A stretch of 64,000 bases of DNA from assembly GCF_016892625.1 (NCBI RefSeq), contig NZ_JAFEMW010000006.1, positions 124,001 to 188,000 on the forward strand, in the 5' to 3' direction. Positions 57,922-64,000 of this stretch are shown piece after piece. The stretch is from Brevibacterium sp. RIT 803 (GTDB lineage Bacteria; Actinomycetota; Actinomycetes; Actinomycetales; Brevibacteriaceae). Made by a program: the position numbers and the translations under genes. The number at the start of each line of letters is the position of its first letter. The first letter of the stretch is position 1. A model generated the notes under the pieces. The model did no database searches. It worked only from the letters and a program-made list of their open reading frames with translations, and was not told the DNA's origin.

Positions 57922-59376
57922 TTAAAACGATCTGTCGTGTGGTCCGACGGGTTCAGGCAGCCGAGTCGAGCCCGTGAGGAAACGATCGACCTCGGCCGCG
58001 ACCGACCGTCCCTCGGCGATCGCCCATACGATGAGCGACTGACCACGCCCAGCGTCACCGGCGATGAACACTCCGGGAGTCGAACCGAGATAGGTCTCGT
58101 CGCGAGCGAAGGCGCCGCTGTCGCTGACGTCGAGGCCGAGAGCGTCGGATTCCGGCCCAGAGAAGCCGAGGGCCAGGAGCACGAGGTCGGCATCCAGGCG
58201 GTGCTCGGTGCCAGGAGTCGGCACACGGCGACCGTCGACGAACTGAGTCTCTGCCACATCGATCCCGACCACCCGGCCTTCCTCGTCTCCGGCGAACCCT
58301 GTCGTCGATGCGAGGTAGCGCCGCGTGCCGCCCTCCTCATGAGAGGACTGGACTTCGAAGATGCGCGGGACGGTGGGCCAGGGATCTGCCTCGCTGCGGT
58401 CGATGGGCGGCTGAGCTCCGATCGCCAGCGTCGTGACCGAGGCTGCAGTCTGCCGCAGGGCCGTTCCCAGACAGTCCGCACCCGTGTCGCCACCGCCGAT
58501 GATGACCACGTGCTTTCCCTGAGCGTCGATGTGGCTCTCCACTCCACCGGGTCCAGGGCGCTCCCCCGCCTGCACACGATTCGAGGGCACCAGATAGTCC
58601 ATCGCAAATTCGACTCCGCGAAGCTCGCGGCCGGCGATGGTCATATCACGGGGCACTGTGGCACCCGTGCACACGATGACGGCATCGAAGCTCGACTGCA
58701 GGTCCTCAAGGCTGATGTCCCTGCCGATCTCGACCGACGTCTTGAACCGGGTGCCTTCTGCGCGCATCTGATCGAGACGACGGTCGATGTGCTGCTTCTC
58801 GAGCTTGAAATCCGGGATCCCGTAGCGCAGCAGTCCGCCGAGGCGGTCGTCGCGTTCGTGGACGACGACGGTATGCCCAGCCCGTGTCAGCTGCTGGGCT
58901 GCGGCGAGTCCGGTCGGACCGGAGCCGATGACGGCAACGGTCTGCCCGGTGATCCGTTCAGGAATCACCGGCTGGATGAGTCCGGCGGCGAAGCCCTGGT
59001 CGACGATCGAGACCTCCACCTGCTTGATCGTCACTGCAGGCTGATTGATCCCGAGGACGCAGGCATTCTCACACGGTGCCGGGCACGCGCGACCGGTGAA
59101 TTCCGGGAAGTTGTTCGTTGCATGCAGAAGTTCGACGGCCCGCGGAAGCTCACCGCGATACATCGCATCGTTGAACTCCGGAATCAGATTGCCCAGGGGG
59201 CAGCCCTGATGGCAGAAAGGAACGCCGCAGTCCATGCACCGCGATGCCTGCCTGCGCAGCTGCTCCGGATCGCCTGCTTCGTAGACCTCGCGGTAGTCCA
59301 TGAGTCGGATGGGAACCGGGCGCCGCCGTGGCAGCTCGCGCTGGTCGGTGGTGAGGAATCCATGTGGATCAGCCAT
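57922..59376 (-). CDS. gltD: Glutamate synthase small subunit
   Basis: A 484-residue NADPH-dependent glutamate synthase beta subunit, which passes electrons from NADPH through FAD and Fe-S clusters to GltB. Two N-terminal cysteine groups, CMDCGVPFCHQGCPLGN and CPAPCENACVLG, bind 4Fe-4S clusters; FAD-binding GSGPTGLAAA and NADPH-binding GGGDTGADC follow. The start ATG at 59376 has GGAGG six bases upstream, eight bases inside the end of gltB. It is the last gene of gltBD. Confidence 0.95.
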   Translation of the reverse strand: MADPHGFLTTDQRELPRRRPVPIRLMDYREVYEAGDPEQLRRQASRCMDCGVPFCHQGCPLGNLIPEFNDAMYRGELPRAVELLHATNNFPEFTGRACPAPCENACVLGINQPAVTIKQVEVSIVDQGFAAGLIQPVIPERITGQTVAVIGSGPTGLAAAQQLTRAGHTVVVHERDDRLGGLLRYGIPDFKLEKQHIDRRLDQMRAEGTRFKTSVEIGRDISLEDLQSSFDAVIVCTGATVPRDMTIAGRELRGVEFAMDYLVPSNRVQAGERPGPGGVESHIDAQGKHVVIIGGGDTGADCLGTALRQTAASVTTLAIGAQPPIDRSEADPWPTVPRIFEVQSSHEEGGTRRYLASTTGFAGDEEGRVVGIDVAETQFVDGRRVPTPGTEHRLDADLVLLALGFSGPESDALGLDVSDSGAFARDETYLGSTPGVFIAGDAGRGQSLIVWAIAEGRSVAAEVDRFLTGSTRLPEPVGPHDRSF

Positions 59377-62300
59377 TGGCGACCTCCAGAATCTTGTGCC
59401 AGGCGTCGTCCGAATCCGCGGACTGACCTGCCGCGATGAACTCTTCCTGAACGTCTTTGACCATCGCATAGGCGACGGGAATGATCTTTGTGAAGCGGGA
59501 GAGGACGTCCTCTCCTCGGCGCAGTCCGTCAAGCAGCTGGGCAGCCAGGGGCGAGCCCGTCCACTGAACATGTTCACCCAACAGGCGCTGGAGGACCTCC
59601 ATATCGGAGATTCCCACCCCGGTGAACCGGAATACGCCGGCAGCGCGTTCCTTGGGGTTGAGCTTGGCGGGGTTGAAGTCCAGGACGTAGGCAGTGCCGC
59701 CCGACATACCGGCGGCGAAGTTGCGTCCGGTGCTGCCGAGGATCACAGCGAGGCCTCCGGTCATGTATTCGAGCCCGTGGTCACCGATCCCTTCGACCAC
59801 TGCTTCGGCGCCCGAATTGCGCACCATGAACCGCTCCCCCACCTGGCCGGAGACGAACAGCTTGCCGGCGGTCGCGCCGTAGCCCAGCACGTTGCCGGCG
59901 ATGACGTTGTGCTCGGGTCTGGTCGGGTTCTCCTCGTGCGGATGCACGCTGATGGTCCCGCCCGAGAGCCCCTTGCCGACGTAGTCGTTGGCGTCGCCGT
60001 GCAGGTCGATGGTGACTCCGCGAGGCAGGAAGGCACCGAGTGACTGCCCGGCCGTGCCGTGCAGGTCGAGCCTGATCGTGTGCTCGGGCAGGCCCACTTC
60101 GGCATGGGCGAGCGTGACATTGTGCCCCAGCAGGGTGCCGACGCTGCGGTCCGTGTTCTCGATCGCCGAGGTGATCGTGACCGTGGCCCCGGACTCGATC
60201 GACTCCCCGGCCTCGGCCAGCAGACGCAGGTCCAGCTCCCCGGCGAAGTCGCGGTTGACCTCAGTGGTGCGTTTGCGCGGCACTGCGGTGTTGCCATGGA
60301 CGTCCTCGGGCACGGTGAGGATCGCGGCCAGATCGAGGTCGAGGCCTGAGGCCTCGGCACGCTTCTCATCGATGCGCAGCCTCTCGACAGCACCGATCGC
60401 CTCGTCGAGTGAGCGCAAGCCCAGCTGCGCAAGGTAGCCGCGGACCTCCTCGGCGATGAAGGTGAAGAAGTTCACGACGTGATCGGCCTGGCCATGGAAG
60501 CGTTCGCGCAGCTTCGGGTTCTGAGTCGCGACACCGACAGGACATGTGTCCTTGTGGCACACACGCATCATGATGCAGCCGGAGACCACGAGTGCCGTGG
60601 TCGCGAATCCGAACTCCTCACCACCCAGCAGGGCGGCGATGATGACGTCGCGGCCGGTCTTGAGCTGGCCGTCGACCTGCACGCTGACCTTCTCTCGCAG
60701 ACCGTTGAGCACCAGGGTCTGCTGGGCTTCGGCCAAGCCGAGTTCCCAGGGGGTGCCGGCATGCTTGAGGGAGTTCAGCGGGCTGGCCCCGGTGCCTCCG
60801 TCGTGACCGGAGACGAGGACGACGTCCGCTCCGGCCTTGGCCACCCCTGCGGCCACCGTGCCGACGCCGATCCCGGACACGAGTTTCACGTGCACGCGGG
60901 CCCTGGCATTGGCGCGACCGAGATCGTGGATGAGCTGAGCAAGGTCCTCGATCGAATAGATGTCGTGATGCGGCGGCGGAGAGATCAGCCCCACTCCGGG
61001 AGTGGCATGTCTGGTCTTCGCGATCCACGGGTAGACCTTCGCCCCGGGCAGCTGTCCGCCCTCTCCCGGCTTCGCGCCCTGAGCCATCTTGATCTGCAGG
61101 TCGTCGGCCTCGGTGAGGTAATGGCTGGTGACCCCGAAACGTCCGCTGGCGATCTGCTTGACAGCCGATCGGCGTTCGGGATCGACGAGACGTTCGGTGT
61201 CCTCTCCACCTTCACCGGTGTTCGACCTTCCGCCGATGCGGTTCATCGCGATGGCCAGAGTCTCGTGTGCCTCTTGGGACAGTGAGCCGTAGCTCATGGC
61301 ACCTGTCGAGAAGCGCTTCATGATCTCGCTGGCCGGCTCCACCTCGGCGATGTCGATCGGACCCGATTCCGTGGGCACGAGGTCGAACAGTCCGCGCAGA
61401 GTCATGAGCTCACGTGACTGCTCGTCGACGGCGTGGGTGTACTGCTCGAAGATGTCGAAGCGACCTGTGGCAGTGGAGTGCTGGAGCTTGAAGATCGTCT
61501 CCGGGTTGAACAGGTGGCCCGGACCTTCCCGCCGCCACTGATATTCGCCTCCGACCAGCAGATTCCGGTGCGAGGGCCGTGGATGGTCATCACGGTAGGC
61601 GTCGGCATGCCGAGCACTTGATTCCGCGGTGATCTCAATGATTCCCTTGCCCCCGAGCTGGTGCGGGGTGGAGGTGAAGAACTCGTCGATGAAGTCGTCC
61701 GAAAGCCCGAGGGACTCGAAGGTCTGGGCTCCGTGGTAGGACTGGACAGTCGAGATCCCCATCTTCGACATGATCTTCAGCAGCCCCTTGTTCAGTGCCG
61801 TGAGCACATTCTCCACGGCCGCAGATTCGCTGATGCCGCGGATCCTGTCTGAGCGCACGAGCGCTTCGGCGGTCTCCATGGCGAGGTACGGGTTGACGGC
61901 GGAGGCACCGAATGCGACCAGAGTGGCGACATGGTGGACCTCACGGACATCGCCGGCTTCGACGATGATGGACACCCGCGTCCGCGAACGCTGCCGCACC
62001 AGGTGGTGGTGAAGGGCCGAAGTCATCAGCAGCGACGGAATCGGAGCAAGATCAGCTGTCGAGTCCCGATCGCTGAGGATGATGAACACTGCTCCGGCCT
62101 CGACGGCCGCGCTGGCTTCCCGACACAGCGCCTCGAGACGCTTTGCCATGGCATCAGGCCCGGCATTCACCGAATACAGGCCGGCCAGCGTCACACTGGG
62201 TCGTCCATTGTCGACGCCGAGGTGGTGGCCCTGGACGTACGAGATCGCCGTCAGTTCGTCGTTGTCGATGACCGGCTGATCGAGCAGGATATGCGCGGAG

Positions 62301-64000
62301 TCCGGCTCGGAGAACTGCAGCAGGTTGCCTTCGCGCCCGATGCCCGAGGACATGCTGGTGACGATGTCTTCGCGGATTGAGTCCAGCGGCGGGTTCGTCA
62401 CCTGAGCGAAGTTCTGATGGAAGTAGTCGAAGAGCAGCCTCGGTCGTTTGCTCAAGGCCGCGATCGCCGTGTCCGTACCCATGGCTCCCAGGGGCTCTGC
62501 CCCGGTCTCGGCCATCGGCGAGATGAGGATACGCAGCTCCTCCTCGGTGTAGCCGAAGGTTCGCTGACGCCTGCGCACCGATGACTGCGGGTGAGTGACG
62601 TGGATCCGAGTGGGCAGATCCGCGAGTCGACGCGAACAGCTCTTGACCCACTCTTCATAGGGATGCTCAGTGGCGAGCTGATTCTTGATCTCCGTGTCGG
62701 AGATGATCCGTTCGGACTCGGTGTCGACGAGGAACATGCGTCCAGGCGTCAGCCGACCGCGAGCAACGATGTCCGCTTCGGGCAGGTCGACGACGCCGAT
62801 CTCACTGGCCAGGACCACGGTGTCGGAGGTCATGACATAGCGCGCAGGACGCAGGCCGTTGCGATCGAGGACCGCCCCTGCCAGCTTCCCGTCGGTGAAT
62901 CCCACGCAGGCGGGTCCGTCCCACGGCTCCATCAGCAGCGAATGATACTCATAGAACGCCTTGCGTGACTCTCCCATGCCGGGGTTGTTCTCCCAAGCCT
63001 CCGGGATCATCATCAGCATCGCCTGCGGCAGCGACCTGCCCGAGGCAACCATGAGTTCGAGCACCGAATTGAATGACGCCGAGTCCGAGGCGCCGGGCGG
63101 CACGATCGGGCACAATCTGTCCAAGCTCGTCGAGGTGCCGGGCACCGGGGAGACGAGCAGGTCCGAGGCCAGCTTCGATTCCCTGGCCTGCATCCAGTTG
63201 CGGTTGCCGCGCACCGTGTTGATCTCTCCGTTGTGGGCGATCGTGCCGAAGGGCTGCGCCAGCTGCCAGGACGGGAACGTGTTCGTCGAGAAGCGAGAAT
63301 GCACGAGCGCGATCCGAGAGGTCAGCCGTTCGTCGAGCAGTTCCGTGTAGAAGGCGGAGAGCTGGCCCGTTGAGAGCATGCCCTTATAGGTGATGGTGCC
63401 CGGGTTGAGAGAAGGGCAGTAGAGACCCGCATGGTCGAGGCGCTTCCTCACGATGTAGGACCGGCGGCTCAGATCCTGTGGGTCCCGGGAGGGATACCGC
63501 TCGTCGATGGCGAGGAAGAGCTGGCGCATGCGCGGCATCGTGGTGCGTGCGGTCTCGCCCAGCACGCTCGCGTCGTGGGGCACGTCGCGGAAGGCAAGGA
63601 CCTTCAGTCCCTCTTCGGCGGCGATCCGCTTGACGAGCTCGTCCTGATCCTCGTGCGAATCGTTCCTGCCCTCTGTGACCGGAGCATCCCTGTCGTCCGT
63701 GGGGAAAGCCACGTCGGGGATGAGATCCTGTCGGTAGTCCTGGGCGAAGAAGCCGATGCCTGCGGCGTAGCTGCCCGGCTCCGGAAGTTCGACGCCGTCA
63801 GCACCGAGCACCTCGGCGAAATAGTCGTGGGGTATCTGCAGGGTGATCCCGGCACCATCCCCTGTGCCTTCATCGGAGCCGATGCCGCCTCGGTGTTCGA
63901 GTTTGCGCAGTGCGGTCAGAGCCTGTTCGACGACCTCATGGTCTGCCGGGCCACGGTAGCGGACGATGAGCGCCAGCCCACATGCGTCGTGCTCGAGTGC
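59369..64000 (-). CDS. gltB: Glutamate synthase large subunit (N-terminus outside window)
   Basis: The visible part encodes about 1543 residues and the reading frame continues past the right edge, missing only the first few residues. It makes glutamate from glutamine and 2-oxoglutarate. The class II amidotransferase nucleophile is the Cys in EHDACGLALI, at about 63981. Further along are the FMN and 2-oxoglutarate half, KMAQGAKPGEGGQLPG and SGHDGGTGASPLNSLKHAG, and the 3Fe-4S cysteines in CIMMRVCHKDTCPVG. The C-terminal beta-helix ends before gltD, which overlaps by eight bases. Confidence 0.95.
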   Translation of the reverse strand, partial: ALEHDACGLALIVRYRGPADHEVVEQALTALRKLEHRGGIGSDEGTGDGAGITLQIPHDYFAEVLGADGVELPEPGSYAAGIGFFAQDYRQDLIPDVAFPTDDRDAPVTEGRNDSHEDQDELVKRIAAEEGLKVLAFRDVPHDASVLGETARTTMPRMRQLFLAIDERYPSRDPQDLSRRSYIVRKRLDHAGLYCPSLNPGTITYKGMLSTGQLSAFYTELLDERLTSRIALVHSRFSTNTFPSWQLAQPFGTIAHNGEINTVRGNRNWMQARESKLASDLLVSPVPGTSTSLDRLCPIVPPGASDSASFNSVLELMVASGRSLPQAMLMMIPEAWENNPGMGESRKAFYEYHSLLMEPWDGPACVGFTDGKLAGAVLDRNGLRPARYVMTSDTVVLASEIGVVDLPEADIVARGRLTPGRMFLVDTESERIISDTEIKNQLATEHPYEEWVKSCSRRLADLPTRIHVTHPQSSVRRRQRTFGYTEEELRILISPMAETGAEPLGAMGTDTAIAALSKRPRLLFDYFHQNFAQVTNPPLDSIREDIVTSMSSGIGREGNLLQFSEPDSAHILLDQPVIDNDELTAISYVQGHHLGVDNGRPSVTLAGLYSVNAGPDAMAKRLEALCREASAAVEAGAVFIILSDRDSTADLAPIPSLLMTSALHHHLVRQRSRTRVSIIVEAGDVREVHHVATLVAFGASAVNPYLAMETAEALVRSDRIRGISESAAVENVLTALNKGLLKIMSKMGISTVQSYHGAQTFESLGLSDDFIDEFFTSTPHQLGGKGIIEITAESSARHADAYRDDHPRPSHRNLLVGGEYQWRREGPGHLFNPETIFKLQHSTATGRFDIFEQYTHAVDEQSRELMTLRGLFDLVPTESGPIDIAEVEPASEIMKRFSTGAMSYGSLSQEAHETLAIAMNRIGGRSNTGEGGEDTERLVDPERRSAVKQIASGRFGVTSHYLTEADDLQIKMAQGAKPGEGGQLPGAKVYPWIAKTRHATPGVGLISPPPHHDIYSIEDLAQLIHDLGRANARARVHVKLVSGIGVGTVAAGVAKAGADVVLVSGHDGGTGASPLNSLKHAGTPWELGLAEAQQTLVLNGLREKVSVQVDGQLKTGRDVIIAALLGGEEFGFATTALVVSGCIMMRVCHKDTCPVGVATQNPKLRERFHGQADHVVNFFTFIAEEVRGYLAQLGLRSLDEAIGAVERLRIDEKRAEASGLDLDLAAILTVPEDVHGNTAVPRKRTTEVNRDFAGELDLRLLAEAGESIESGATVTITSAIENTDRSVGTLLGHNVTLAHAEVGLPEHTIRLDLHGTAGQSLGAFLPRGVTIDLHGDANDYVGKGLSGGTISVHPHEENPTRPEHNVIAGNVLGYGATAGKLFVSGQVGERFMVRNSGAEAVVEGIGDHGLEYMTGGLAVILGSTGRNFAAGMSGGTAYVLDFNPAKLNPKERAAGVFRFTGVGISDMEVLQRLLGEHVQWTGSPLAAQLLDGLRRGEDVLSRFTKIIPVAYAMVKDVQEEFIAAGQSADSDDAWHKILEVANG

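Noticed and set aside
57937..59439. 500-codon plus-strand frame opposite gltD
   Set aside because: Shadow of gltD on the other strand; no motifs.

Overview
This is a high-GC actinobacterial chromosome segment, most likely from the Micrococcales and quite possibly Brevibacterium. That placement rests on inference: a complete sufR-sufBD-Rieske-sufCSUT operon, InhA-type FabI next to FabG, a CoaE-GrpB fusion, an ANTAR regulator of the PdtaR type, DUF3099, whiA/rapZ/yvcK, a DUF3516 helicase and very frequent GTG starts. There are 54 protein genes (two cut by the window edges) and one tRNA. Nearly everything is core housekeeping. I see no phage, integrase, IS element, toxin system or CRISPR array. 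No stretch longer than about 265 bases lacks a gene.

Layout. 1-5 kb: end of a possible phosphatase gene, a SpoU/TrmH RNA methylase, a TauE/SafE permease, a solitary ABC ATPase, an unknown protein coupled to serB, and a SixA-type phosphatase. 5-8.3 kb: fabG-fabI, then a DUF3099/small-protein/SURF1 operon. 8.3-10.6 kb: rnhA (with an unusual C-terminal extension) coupled to an ABC-F ATPase. 10.8-17.4 kb: the suf Fe-S assembly operon under SufR. 17.4-21.6 kb: an ABC-2 exporter pair, heme A synthase ctaA, a VOC protein and heme O synthase ctaB. 21.8-26.7 kb: tkt-tal-pgi. 26.9-33.1 kb: gapA-pgk-tpiA-secG downstream of rapZ-yvcK-whiA. 33.2-45.6 kb: uvrC, uvrA, a Ski2-like helicase, a YciI protein, terC with its leader, uvrB and coaE. 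45.6-54.2 kb: a polytopic membrane protein, rpsA, a methyltransferase, polA, a thioesterase and an ANTAR regulator. 54.3-64 kb: tRNA-Leu(CAA), a dicarboxylate symporter, pyk, gltD and gltB (N-terminus outside the window).

The genes form linked themes. SURF1, CtaA and CtaB assemble the heme-copper oxidase, and the adjoining suf operon supplies Fe-S clusters. Gap, Pgk, Tpi, Pgi, Pyk, Tkt and Tal cover most of lower glycolysis and the non-oxidative pentose phosphate path. UvrABC and PolA form a complete nucleotide excision repair set spread over 20 kb.

The most notable signals are regulatory. Eleven genes have a TANNNT -10 element 6-8 bases before the start codon and no Shine-Dalgarno, the signature of leaderless mRNAs. 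In three of these the -10 overlaps or abuts the stop codon of the upstream gene. terC is preceded by what looks like a yybP-ykoY (Mn2+) riboswitch. The sufR promoter carries an exact CAAC-N6-GTTG palindrome. Two 17-bp tandem repeat arrays start exactly at the stop codons of pgi and polA. A long GC-rich palindrome occurs both inside rnhA and just downstream of the suf operon. Perfect hairpins serve as terminators without U-tracts.
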